Shown: positions 1 through 7,748 of the stretch, piece by piece
Layout of the letters: each line of letters begins with the position of its first letter
Position numbering within the stretch: position 1 is the first letter of the stretch
From: Chitinophaga pinensis
GTDB lineage: Bacteria > Bacteroidota > Bacteroidia > Chitinophagales > Chitinophagaceae
Direction of reading: 5' to 3'
Length of the DNA: 64,000 bases
Assembly (NCBI RefSeq): GCF_007896845.1
Contig: NZ_VOHS01000001.1
Coordinates: 124,001 to 188,000 of the forward strand
Notes under the pieces: model-generated
The model's database searches: none
Told to the model about the DNA's origin: nothing
Seen by the model: the letters and a program-made list of their open reading frames with translations, nothing else
Translations under genes and position numbers: made by a program

Positions 1-987
1 AATTTCCAGAGAGGCAAAAGATTGCGCTTACGTTACAATGGTAGTACTACACAGCCAACAGTAACACAGTTGCAACCACTGCCTGATCTGACGAGTTCAC
101 TGTATGTACAACAGGGTAACCCTGATCTGAAACCTTCGTTCCAGCACAGTATCAACCTTGGTTACAATACATTCAATAATAGCACGTTCCGTGGCTTTTT
201 CACCGGTATCAATGCAAGTCTGACCAGCAATAAAATTGTAAACGCCAACCGCGTAGATACTTCCGGTAAGCAATACACGAAACCAATGAACGCCAATGGT
301 GCATACAACCTGAGTGCATATGCTGTGAATAGTCTGCCAATTAAAAAGCTGAACACTACTGTGAGTCTGAATACCAATTTCAACTACAACAGAGATGTAA
401 GTTTTGTAAGTGGTGGAAAAGATTTCTCCAGACTGGCAAGAACATACACGCAGAATTTTGGTGTAACACAGGGTATCAATTTCAACTATACATACAAAGA
501 GTTGTTTGACTTCTCTACCAGCGCAAACGTTAACTACAGTGGTGCACGCTACGCGGTACAGCCGAACAACAATACAAACTATTTCAACTATTCGTTCGCA
601 TTTGACTACAATGTAAATCTGCCACTCGGATTTATCATCGGAAGTGATATCACTTATACGTTGAATGCCGGCCGGGCTGAAGGTTACAACGTGGACGTTA
701 CAATGCTGAATGCATTCGTTTCAAAAAGCGTATTCAAGAATAAGAGAGGCCTGATCAAATTCTCCGGTTACGACCTGTTACACCAGAACGTAAGCATCGC
801 GCGTAACACAGGTGAAAACTACATTGAAGATGTGAACAACATGGTATTACAACGATACTTCATGCTGAGCTTCACCTTCTTCATTAACAAATTTGCAGGT
901 AGTGGAAATGGAAACGGTAATGAACGTCGCCGGATGGGCCCTCCGGGAATGAGAATGGGTGCACCGATGGGTATGCCAAGGGGTTAG
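1..987 (+). CDS. Outer-membrane beta-barrel protein, C-terminal part (5' end outside window)
   Basis: The frame is open from the first base, so the N-terminus lies to the left of the window; 328 codons are visible. The protein alternates short amphipathic strands rich in Asn, Tyr, Phe and Thr with polar turns, as in the large outer-membrane barrel family of Bacteroidota (related to TonB-dependent receptors, usually with an N-terminal carboxypeptidase-regulatory-like domain). A run reading LYVQQGNPDLKPSFQHS near visible residue 40 resembles the 'GNPxLKPE' segment common in these barrels. The last strand (around YFMLSFTFFINKF) is followed by a Gly/Asn/Met/Arg/Pro-rich tail of about 25 residues. 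The substrate cannot be told from this part. An intrinsic terminator follows directly. Family call firm, function unknown. Confidence 0.8.
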   Translation, partial: NFQRGKRLRLRYNGSTTQPTVTQLQPLPDLTSSLYVQQGNPDLKPSFQHSINLGYNTFNNSTFRGFFTGINASLTSNKIVNANRVDTSGKQYTKPMNANGAYNLSAYAVNSLPIKKLNTTVSLNTNFNYNRDVSFVSGGKDFSRLARTYTQNFGVTQGINFNYTYKELFDFSTSANVNYSGARYAVQPNNNTNYFNYSFAFDYNVNLPLGFIIGSDITYTLNAGRAEGYNVDVTMLNAFVSKSVFKNKRGLIKFSGYDLLHQNVSIARNTGENYIEDVNNMVLQRYFMLSFTFFINKFAGSGNGNGNERRRMGPPGMRMGAPMGMPRG

Positions 988-1007
988 AAAGACAATACAT
1001 TAAACGT

Positions 1008-1041
1008 AAAAGGTCTCACAAATATGTGAGACCTTTTTTTA
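1008..1041 (+). terminator. Intrinsic terminator after the barrel gene
   Basis: A stem AGGTCTCACA / TGTGAGACCT with a 4-base AATA loop is followed by a run of T. It lies about 20 bases after the stop codon of the barrel gene. Confidence 0.85.
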
Positions 1042-1184
1042 TTCAAATTTGATGTAAAATGACTCCGATGTTGATGATTTTTTGAAAGGTTGAAAGGATA
1101 ACAAAGGTGGGGGCGTACTTCCTCATTCATACCTCCAGCTTTGAAACCTTACAACCTTAGTATTTTTTGTTGGTGCTCATGGCA

Positions 1185-1502
1185 CTATACACCGGCTACC
1201 TTGTACCTGCGTACTTTTTGAGCCGTCTTGCGTTCCCTGATGCTTTGCGTGACTTTTCTTACTACCCAGCTCAGTGTAAATGTTGGAATGAAATCCAGAC
1301 CAGGGAATAGTTCTTCAATAAAGTTGAACACACTTCCAAAAGCACCCAGGTTACTGCCAAACATCCTGTAAAAAATAATAGCAGAAATTGGGGCCCAGAT
1401 CACGTCACTCACTTCTCCTAAAACCGGCACAGTATAACTTGCACATCCAATCAGGTCCATTACGATACAAGTCCATAATGCAGGGGTAAATCTTCTTTCC
1501 AT
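1185..1502 (-). CDS. Small membrane protein of unknown function
   Basis: A 105-residue protein. It has hydrophobic stretches at about residues 7-25 and 30-48 and a further non-polar part around 65-82, then a basic C-terminal tail (KVTQSIRERKTAQKVRRYK) that would face the cytoplasm. Gly and Pro are frequent within the hydrophobic parts. I do not recognise a named family, but the composition is that of a genuine inner-membrane protein rather than a shadow frame. It stands alone, pointing toward the barrel gene, with no operon partner. Function unknown. Confidence 0.65.
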   Translation of the reverse strand: MERRFTPALWTCIVMDLIGCASYTVPVLGEVSDVIWAPISAIIFYRMFGSNLGAFGSVFNFIEELFPGLDFIPTFTLSWVVRKVTQSIRERKTAQKVRRYKVAGV

Positions 1503-1798
1503 AGACCTCCGCTTTAAATGTTAACAAAGTATAATCAAATAGCTTACCAATTTAAATTACGGTTGACCGGTATGGGAATTACGATGCGGCGTTGTGGCGT
1601 TTTTTGGGAGTAAATCTTTGTAATACAATCTATTAAAAAATGCTGATTTGTTCTCTCTGTGTATTCGTAATCCTTTAATCAAACATAATTGTCCTCTAAA
1701 TAGTATAACGTATTGGCGCTATATAAAGTTACGAAGTATTTAACGTTACAGATCTACGGAATTTTAAATTGCGTAGTTTCACGTAAACTGTTTCCAAC
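1503..1798. other. Intergenic region between divergent genes
   Basis: About 300 AT-rich bases between two divergently read genes; it must hold both promoters. I see no clear TAnnTTTG box, no RNA gene and no repeat. Confidence 0.5.
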
Positions 1799-2692
1799 AT
1801 GCTTAACGAAAATTCCCGCCGCGATATGATTAAAAAGGCTGCTGCTATGGCGTTTGCTTCCACATCTCTTGCTTCTCTGTCTACCCGTGTGATGGCGCAC
1901 GAAAACAAGGTAGAGGAAAAACTGAAAGGCCAGATCAACCATTCCGTTTGTGCATGGTGCTACAATGACATTCCACTGGAAGACCTCTGTAAGGCGGCCA
2001 ACAGAATTGGCCTCGCCTCCATTGATCTGCTGGATCCTAAAGATTTCGCCACCGCTAAAAAATATGACCTGACCTGTGCTATGGTGGCCTCCATCAATAA
2101 AGACTGGAACATCGGCCGGGGCTGGAATAGAGAAGCGCATCATGATCAGCTCGTTACGTACTACGAATACCTGATAGATGAGACGTCAAAGGCTGGTTTT
2201 ACAAACCTGATCTGTTTTTCCGGTAACCGTGACGGACTGGATGATCAGGCTGGCATTGAAAACTGTGCGAAAGGGCTTAAACGTATAATGAGCTATGCGG
2301 AAAAGAAGAAAGTGACCATTGTAATGGAACTGCTGAACAGTAAGGTAAACCATCCTGATTATCAGTGCGACCACACCAGCTGGGGCGTGGAACTGTGTAA
2401 ATCAATTGGTTCAGAACGCTTTAAATTGCTATACGATATCTACCATATGCAGATTATGGAAGGAGACGTGATCCGCACCATCCAGAATAATCACCAGTAT
2501 TTTGCGCATTATCATACTGGTGGCGTTCCGGGCAGAAATGAGATTGACGAAACGCAGGAGTTGTATTATCCGGCTATTATGAAGGCGATACACGATACAG
2601 GCTTCAAAGGCTTTGTTGCACAGGAATTTGTGCCTAAGCGTGCCGATAAACTGGCTTCTTTGAAACAAGGTGTGGAGATATGTGATATTTAG
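1799..2692 (+). CDS. Exported TIM-barrel protein related to hydroxypyruvate isomerase
   Basis: A 297-residue protein of the xylose-isomerase-like TIM-barrel superfamily. The N-terminus has an Arg-Arg pair (residues 7-8) before an Ala-rich hydrophobic stretch, which resembles a twin-arginine export signal of the kind common on Bacteroidota sugar-isomerase-like proteins. Candidate metal and catalytic residues match the Hyi pattern: Glu177 (in VMELLNSKV), Asp213 and His216 (in LLYDIYHMQ), His239 and Glu276 (AQEF). Hyi interconverts hydroxypyruvate and tartronate semialdehyde; the true substrate here is not shown by the sequence and there is no glyoxylate gene nearby. Its stop codon interlocks with that of the convergent acetyltransferase. 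Confidence 0.8.
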   Translation: MLNENSRRDMIKKAAAMAFASTSLASLSTRVMAHENKVEEKLKGQINHSVCAWCYNDIPLEDLCKAANRIGLASIDLLDPKDFATAKKYDLTCAMVASINKDWNIGRGWNREAHHDQLVTYYEYLIDETSKAGFTNLICFSGNRDGLDDQAGIENCAKGLKRIMSYAEKKKVTIVMELLNSKVNHPDYQCDHTSWGVELCKSIGSERFKLLYDIYHMQIMEGDVIRTIQNNHQYFAHYHTGGVPGRNEIDETQELYYPAIMKAIHDTGFKGFVAQEFVPKRADKLASLKQGVEICDI

Positions 2693-3231
2693 TATTTCCA
2701 GTCCTGCTTCAGTATCCCCATCACCACCGTGTCTACATACTGTCCATGCAGTTTGGCACTGTGGCGAAGAATTCCCTCTTTGGCAAAACCAAGCCTGATG
2801 GGGATCTGGGCACTCCGCTCGTTCTGTAAAGCAAAGCGGATCTCTAACTTATTCAGCCTCAGCGATTCAAAAGCAAAAGAGATAAGGGCTTTGCAGGCGT
2901 TCACGGCAATACCTTTGCCGCGGAATTTTTCACCCAACCAGTACCCGATCTCTGCTATTTCCAGCTGATGGTCCCAGTTGTGCAGATCGACCACACCACA
3001 CAGTTGCTCCTGATACCATATACCAAAAGCAATGGCTTCCTGATCCTCTGCTTTGCGCTGCATCATCTCAATGAAACGAAGGGTATGATCTGAATGGGTG
3101 TTATAATCCACCCAGGGAAGAAAGCGACGAAGACTTTTGCGGGACGTATCCAGTTGCTGATAGAGTATAGGCGCGTGTTCCGGTTGCAGTTGCCTTAGTA
3201 TAAGAGATTCATTAACAGATAATTCCAACAT
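2689..3231 (-). CDS. GNAT family N-acetyltransferase (RimJ/RimL type)
   Basis: About 180 residues with the GNAT layout: strand and helix near the start (LILRQLQPEHAPILYQ), then IAEIGYWLGEKFRGKGIA, where the acetyl-CoA pyrophosphate loop takes the form RGKGIA, and a late LEIRFALQNERSAQIPIRLGF stretch typical of the ribosomal-protein acetyltransferase subgroup. I chose the ATG at 3231 because an upstream in-frame start would lie inside the terminator hairpin of the preceding gene. The acceptor is unknown; relatives modify ribosomal-protein N-termini or small amines. The gene converges with the isomerase-like gene and their stop codons overlap by two bases. Confidence 0.85.
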   Translation of the reverse strand: MLELSVNESLILRQLQPEHAPILYQQLDTSRKSLRRFLPWVDYNTHSDHTLRFIEMMQRKAEDQEAIAFGIWYQEQLCGVVDLHNWDHQLEIAEIGYWLGEKFRGKGIAVNACKALISFAFESLRLNKLEIRFALQNERSAQIPIRLGFAKEGILRHSAKLHGQYVDTVVMGILKQDWKY

Positions 3232-3234
3232 AAA

Positions 3235-3269
3235 ATAAAATGAGGTTTGGCGTCCGGCCAAACCTCAAA
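3235..3269 (-). terminator. Intrinsic terminator between lipoprotein gene and acetyltransferase
   Basis: Read on the minus strand, the stem TGAGGTTTGG / CCAAACCTCA closes a short GC-rich loop and is followed by TTTTATTTTA. It ends the lipoprotein transcript and sits just before the acetyltransferase start. Confidence 0.85.
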
Positions 3270-3281
3270 TTTAATAAATTA

Positions 3282-3923
3282 CTACTTCATTGCTATCAGC
3301 TGTTGCTTCTGCATATCCTTCACGATCTGCTTTGCAAACAGGTAAGCCTGCCGGTAAGCCGTAGGAGGGTCTACCGACGCAGACTGTGCATTATACAGTA
3401 ACTTCTTCTCTTTCAGGTCATACAGGTTGGTATCCCACTCATATTTCGTATTAACCTGTGTATAGCCCGGATCATACATACGTCCGTACCAGCCCCTGTA
3501 ATAAGGCCAGAAACCACCATAATATGGATTACCGTAAGGACCATAGGCACCATAACCCGGCACGTATGTTCTTTCACGGGATTTATCCACCATTGCGATC
3601 GTCATTACCTGATCCACATCGCTGCTGCGGAACTTTTTCAGGGCCGCCTTTTCATCTCCTTTACCAAGGTTGTCGTCAGGCCCGTACGTAGCATACGCAG
3701 ATACCGCATTATAACCTTCTTTCTTCAGTTCGGAAACCAGGTTATTTTCCATCAATACACGCAGACTGCGTTCTTTCGCAGGTACCAGCGCTATCACCAT
3801 GATCTTGTTTTCCTGCTGTAGCCGGGCATCCGGTGTCTTCCAGGACGAAGTCAGTTTGGTGCTGGTACAGGCTGTCATTGACAACAGCCCTATAGCCATT
3901 AAAAATAATCCTAACTTTTTCAT
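3282..3923 (-). CDS. Lipoprotein of unknown function, DUF4136-like
   Basis: A 213-residue protein with a lipoprotein signal (MKKLGLFLMAIGLLSMTAC, lipid-bearing Cys19). The mature part starts STKLTSSWKTPD and then has an alternating sheet/helix domain (IMVIALVPAKERSLRVLMENNL) that resembles DUF4136-type envelope lipoproteins. A Gly/Tyr/Pro-rich insert (about residues 122-150) interrupts the domain. The role is unknown; anchoring in an envelope membrane is inferred from the signal. It is one of the few genes here with a strong Shine-Dalgarno site and has its own terminator. The secreted protein at 44638-45258 has a comparable alpha/beta pattern, but I cannot show homology. Confidence 0.75.
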   Translation of the reverse strand: MKKLGLFLMAIGLLSMTACTSTKLTSSWKTPDARLQQENKIMVIALVPAKERSLRVLMENNLVSELKKEGYNAVSAYATYGPDDNLGKGDEKAALKKFRSSDVDQVMTIAMVDKSRERTYVPGYGAYGPYGNPYYGGFWPYYRGWYGRMYDPGYTQVNTKYEWDTNLYDLKEKKLLYNAQSASVDPPTAYRQAYLFAKQIVKDMQKQQLIAMK

Positions 3924-3927
3924 AATT

Positions 3928-3933
3928 CCTCCT
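3928..3933 (-). promoter_or_regulatory. Strong Shine-Dalgarno site
   Basis: AGGAGG lies 4 bases before the ATG of the lipoprotein gene at 3923. This is notable because most genes in the window lack a recognisable Shine-Dalgarno sequence. Confidence 0.7.
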
Positions 3934-4111
3934 TTTAACTATCTGTTAGACGACGGTAGACAAAAAGAGTTACAACTGGATAAGAAAATTAACATTTCTT
4001 TGATAACCAGTTGCTTTTAAAAAAATCAGGTGTTAAAAATTAAAGATGAAGCACCGCCCTGATACTGCCTTTTTACAACTTTTAAGGCTATATCCCTTAA
4101 CAGGCTAATCC

Positions 4112-4192
4112 AATAGTTATAAAGGCTTCATCCTTCGTTGATGCTACGTTTTTAACGTAGCATCAACGAAGGATGAAGCCTTTATAACTATT
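4112..4192. repeat. Perfect 39-bp inverted repeat with a 3-base loop
   Basis: The left arm 4112-4150 and right arm 4154-4192 are exact reverse complements, separated by TTT. It lies in the 347-base gap between mqnC and the lipoprotein gene. There is no T run on either side, so it does not look like an ordinary intrinsic terminator. The rest of the gap (3934-4111, 4193-4270) is AT-rich and shows no other feature. Confidence 0.95.
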
Positions 4193-4270
4193 ATCAAAGT
4201 GAAAATTAACTACATCAACAGGAACCTATGCTGCACTAACAACGCTTAATTGTTAATTTTTAATTCCTGA

Positions 4271-5395
4271 TTAATAATTGATCACCTGTTCCTGTATGCC
4301 TGCCGGAATCTCTCTGAACTCATACAATTGTGTACGCAGCTGCGGCTCGAAGCCCGCTTCCTTGATCGCCTCCTGCATAGAACGGTAGGTGAATCTGTGC
4401 GGAGCACCAGCGGCACTCACCACATTCTCCTCAATCATGATAGAACCGAAGTCGTTTGCACCTGCATGCAGACAGATCTGTGCAACCTGCTTACCTACCG
4501 TCAGCCAGGAAGCCTGGATGTTCTTGATATTAGGCAGCATGATACGGCTCATCGCGATCATACGGATATATTCTTCAGAACTTGTCATGTTATGTACACC
4601 ACGGATACGAGACAACAGTGTGTCTACGTCCTGGAATGTCCACGGAATGAAAGCGGTGAAACCATAATGGCCTTCCGGCTTTTCACTCTGTACCTGACGG
4701 ATGTCGGCAAAGTGCTGGAAACGTTCCATCAGTGTTTCCACGTGACCAAACATCATGGTAGCAGATGACGGAATATTCAGTTTATGCGCAGCTCTCATGA
4801 CATCCAGCCATTCCTGTGCACCACATTTTCCTTTGGAGATAAGGCGGCGTACGCGGTCATTCAGGATCTCAGCACCTGCTCCCGGTAAACTGGCCATTCC
4901 CGCTTCCTGCAGTGCAGCCAGCACCTCGATATGCGTGCTCTTTTCCAGTTTGGTGATATGCGCTACTTCGGGGGGACCGAGTGCGTGCAGCTTCATAGCA
5001 GGATATAACTGCTTCAGCTGTTTGAAAGTATCTACATAGAATTTCAGCCCCAGTTCCGGATGGTGACCACCCTGCAGCAGCAGCTGATCTCCGCCGAATT
5101 TCAGCGTCTCTTCTATCTTTTTCTTGTATTCGTCAATGCTGGTAATATAAGCCTCAGCATGACCGGGAACCCTGTAGAAGTTGCAGAACTTACAGTTGGC
5201 CGTACACACGTTCGTTGTATTCACGTTTCGGTCAATCTGCCAGGTCACCTTTCCATGAGGTACCTGCTGCTTACGCAGTTCATTCGCCACATCCATCAGT
5301 TCCGCAAGCGGTGCCTTTTCAAAGAGGTAAATCCCTTCTTCCGGTGTGAGCCACTCGAAGTTTAATGCTTTCCTGTATAGATCTTTCAGTTCCAT
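4271..5395 (-). CDS. mqnC: Cyclic dehypoxanthinyl futalosine synthase (radical SAM)
   Basis: A 374-residue radical-SAM enzyme of the futalosine route to menaquinone; it cyclises dehypoxanthine futalosine. The [4Fe-4S] motif is CTANCKFC (Cys64, Cys68, Cys71), preceded by the family segment IDRNVNTTNVC. Other matching blocks are LLLQGGHHPELGL, LPGAGAEILNDRVR and GANDFGSIMIEENVVSAAG. The ATG at 5395 is preferred over one three codons upstream because it starts the conserved N-terminus MELKDLY. No other mqn gene lies in the window. Menaquinone is the usual respiratory quinone in this phylum, so a house-keeping role fits. MqnE is a paralogue, but the IDRN and GANDFGS blocks fit MqnC better. Confidence 0.9.
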   Translation of the reverse strand: MELKDLYRKALNFEWLTPEEGIYLFEKAPLAELMDVANELRKQQVPHGKVTWQIDRNVNTTNVCTANCKFCNFYRVPGHAEAYITSIDEYKKKIEETLKFGGDQLLLQGGHHPELGLKFYVDTFKQLKQLYPAMKLHALGPPEVAHITKLEKSTHIEVLAALQEAGMASLPGAGAEILNDRVRRLISKGKCGAQEWLDVMRAAHKLNIPSSATMMFGHVETLMERFQHFADIRQVQSEKPEGHYGFTAFIPWTFQDVDTLLSRIRGVHNMTSSEEYIRMIAMSRIMLPNIKNIQASWLTVGKQVAQICLHAGANDFGSIMIEENVVSAAGAPHRFTYRSMQEAIKEAGFEPQLRTQLYEFREIPAGIQEQVINY

Positions 5396-5456
5396 GATGA
5401 ACAAAGGTAGGAATATTGTTAAATTTATAGCACCGTTATTCTGTCACGGTCTCTGT

Positions 5457-6689
5457 ATGCAAAATTCTACGCTGTTGAAGCACTGTTGGCTCATATCAAT
5501 TGCCATTATGTGTCTGTTCCACGTTGCCTCCGCGCAAACGACACCTGCACCTGCAAACCCTCCCAAAGAAGGCGAGCTGATTACCCGTTTCCCGTTCAAA
5601 CAGTATTATGGTGGCGTAGTCGTCATCAGGGCCTGTCTGGCTGGTATTCCTGATACTCTGCAGTTCATTCTGGATACCGGCAGCGCCGGTATTTCACTTG
5701 ATACCAATACCTGCCTGCAACTGGGCATTAAGCTGACGCCTACAGATCGCGTCGTGAGGGGAGTAGGGGGTTCGAAAACCGTGGCCTTTGCCATGGACCG
5801 AACACTGTTATTACCCGGTTTACAGGTGGATAGTCTGGATTTCCATATCAATGACTATGAACTTATCAGTCAGGTATATGGTCTGCAGATCGATGGTATC
5901 ATGGGATACAGTCTGTTAAGCAAATACATCGTGCAGGTCGATTATGATACCGAAACCATCTCCATCTACCACAAAGGCAAATTCAATTATCCAAGAGGTG
6001 GGCACCTGATGCGCCCATCCCTGACACTGATCCCCATCGTCAATGCTTTTCTGAAAAATGGAAAGGCGCAGCACTTCAACCGCTACTATTTTGATACCGG
6101 CGCAGGAATGTGCCTGCTGCTGTCCCATCAGTTCGTGCAGGACAGCGCTATTCTTTCTTCCCGGAAAAGACAACGTAAAGTCATCCAGACGGAAGCGCAG
6201 GGGCTGGGTGGTAAAATGAATATGGACATTACCACCTTACAGGAATTCAAGATCGGCAACTATTCCTTCAGAAATGTGCCAGTCTACCTCTTTGATGACG
6301 TCACCAATGTCACTGCCTATCCTTTCCTCGGAGGAATGGTCGGTAATGATCTGCTGCGCAGATTTAACCTGATACTCAATTATGGCAAAAAGGAGATCTA
6401 CCTGATACCTAATTCTCACTACAAAGATCCCTTTGACTATTCCTATACAGGCCTGATCATCTATCTCATAGATGGCAGGGTCGAAATCACTGATATCATC
6501 AAAGGTTCCCCGGCCGAAAAAGCCGGTTTGCTGAAAGGAGACATTATCATGGCGATCAACAATACTTTTTCGAACAATCTGCAGATATACCGTGATCTGC
6601 TGAAAAACGTAGGTACCCGTCCTTCACTCCTGATCATGCGCAACAAAGAGTTGATGATAAAAAAAATGCAGATCAAAAGCATATTATAA
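5457..6689 (+). CDS. Secreted retropepsin-like aspartyl protease with C-terminal PDZ domain
   Basis: A 410-residue protein. A signal peptide (about residues 1-27, ending in VASAQ) is followed by two aspartyl-protease lobes, each with a catalytic DTG: residues 73-75 (FILDTGSAG) and 213-215 (YFDTGAGM). The flap-like stretch VRGVGGSKTVA and the DGIMGYSLLS segment fit clan AA proteases. A PDZ domain covers about residues 330-405 (EITDIIKGSPAEKAGLLKGD). The ATG at 5457 is chosen because it gives a clean signal peptide; a longer frame would overlap mqnC on the other strand. A shorter paralogue follows 72 bases downstream, so the two are probably co-transcribed. Substrate unknown; periplasmic or surface action is inferred. 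Confidence 0.85.
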   Translation: MQNSTLLKHCWLISIAIMCLFHVASAQTTPAPANPPKEGELITRFPFKQYYGGVVVIRACLAGIPDTLQFILDTGSAGISLDTNTCLQLGIKLTPTDRVVRGVGGSKTVAFAMDRTLLLPGLQVDSLDFHINDYELISQVYGLQIDGIMGYSLLSKYIVQVDYDTETISIYHKGKFNYPRGGHLMRPSLTLIPIVNAFLKNGKAQHFNRYYFDTGAGMCLLLSHQFVQDSAILSSRKRQRKVIQTEAQGLGGKMNMDITTLQEFKIGNYSFRNVPVYLFDDVTNVTAYPFLGGMVGNDLLRRFNLILNYGKKEIYLIPNSHYKDPFDYSYTGLIIYLIDGRVEITDIIKGSPAEKAGLLKGDIIMAINNTFSNNLQIYRDLLKNVGTRPSLLIMRNKELMIKKMQIKSIL

Positions 6690-6753
6690 GCGCCTGATAT
6701 AATACATTGCACATTCCTCCGTTAGAAATCTGTGTGGGGCTATCCCGCTTAAA

Positions 6754-6758
6754 AGGAG
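6754..6758 (+). promoter_or_regulatory. Shine-Dalgarno site
   Basis: AGGAG, within AAAAGGAGATA, lies 3 bases before the ATG at 6762 of the second protease-like gene. It supports that start and independent translation of the second gene of the pair. Confidence 0.6.
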
Positions 6759-6761
6759 ATA

Positions 6762-7691
6762 ATGTTCATCGTGAGAAAGTACCTTTTTGTCATACTCGTA
6801 TGCCTGCCGGTATTCCTCTTCGCTCAGGTACCGGCCATTCAGAAACCGACTGCTACAGTCCCATTCAGGCTGTTCGATCGTTACATGGTAATCAGCTGCG
6901 CCCTTTCGGGCGTTACGCCTACCGGTGTAACAGACAGTCTTCATTTCATTTTTGATACCGGGGCGGAAGTGACAACCCTGCGGCAACAGACAGCCGACCG
7001 CCTGCAACTGAAAACAAAAAACAATGGTGGTCTCAGTGGCACAGATGCCGTCGTTGTCAGAGTGCCGACAGCAGAGCTCAGCGTCCTGTTTTTTGAAAAA
7101 ACCAGACTTCCTTTCGTCAAAGTATATCTCGAACCACTCACCGAATTTAATGACATTCCCGTCACAATTGATGGTATCATCGGTGTGGACCTGCTCAAAG
7201 CATTCATCGTGAAGATCGATTACGACAAAGAAATACTGGAGCTTTACCGGATGCAGAAAACACCTCCCAATACACCCGGGCAAAGGATGGCACTCACCCG
7301 GAACTTTGAGACGCCGGCTTTGGAAGGCACCATTACCTTACCTGACGGTCAGACGCTTAACAGCTATTATCATCTCGTTTCAGGTGGAGAATACGGTATC
7401 CTGTTTAACTTTCCCTACGTGGAGAAGCATCACTTAAATACCCGTCTGCCCATCCTGAGCACCGATAAAGTAGGGGACCTTTATAAAGATTTAACCTACA
7501 CCAATACCAGTCTGCCGGCCCTTGAACTGGGCACCACAAAGCTGACACAGGTCGGAGCCAGCTACAGCAAAGATGTCAATGATGCCGGCTCTATCCGTGA
7601 AATGGCCGGTTCTATCGGTTATATGGTATGGCGCCAATTCAAATCCATTACAATCAATTATACCGGACGCGAGTTATTTCTGGAAAAATAG
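6762..7691 (+). CDS. Secreted aspartyl-protease-like protein, second catalytic motif lost
   Basis: A 309-residue paralogue of the preceding protease, with a signal peptide ending near residue 22 (FLFAQ). The first lobe keeps FIFDTGAEV (Asp65) and the TIDGIIGVDLL segment. In the second lobe, where the neighbour has YFDTGAG, this protein reads YYHLVSGGEYGIL (about residues 202-213), so the second catalytic Asp is absent. It also lacks the PDZ domain. It may act as a dimer through its intact first lobe, be a binding protein, or have lost catalysis; the sequence cannot decide. It lies 72 bases after the PDZ protease and has a recognisable Shine-Dalgarno site. Confidence 0.8.
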   Translation: MFIVRKYLFVILVCLPVFLFAQVPAIQKPTATVPFRLFDRYMVISCALSGVTPTGVTDSLHFIFDTGAEVTTLRQQTADRLQLKTKNNGGLSGTDAVVVRVPTAELSVLFFEKTRLPFVKVYLEPLTEFNDIPVTIDGIIGVDLLKAFIVKIDYDKEILELYRMQKTPPNTPGQRMALTRNFETPALEGTITLPDGQTLNSYYHLVSGGEYGILFNFPYVEKHHLNTRLPILSTDKVGDLYKDLTYTNTSLPALELGTTKLTQVGASYSKDVNDAGSIREMAGSIGYMVWRQFKSITINYTGRELFLEK

Positions 7692-7748
7692 TAGCAGTCC
7701 ATTCTCCCATTCTTTTAGTTAACTTGCAACTCTCATAAACAGGGAAAT

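Noticed and set aside
5346..5456. Longer N-terminus for the PDZ protease
   Set aside because: It would overlap mqnC on the other strand and would bury the signal peptide that begins at 5457.
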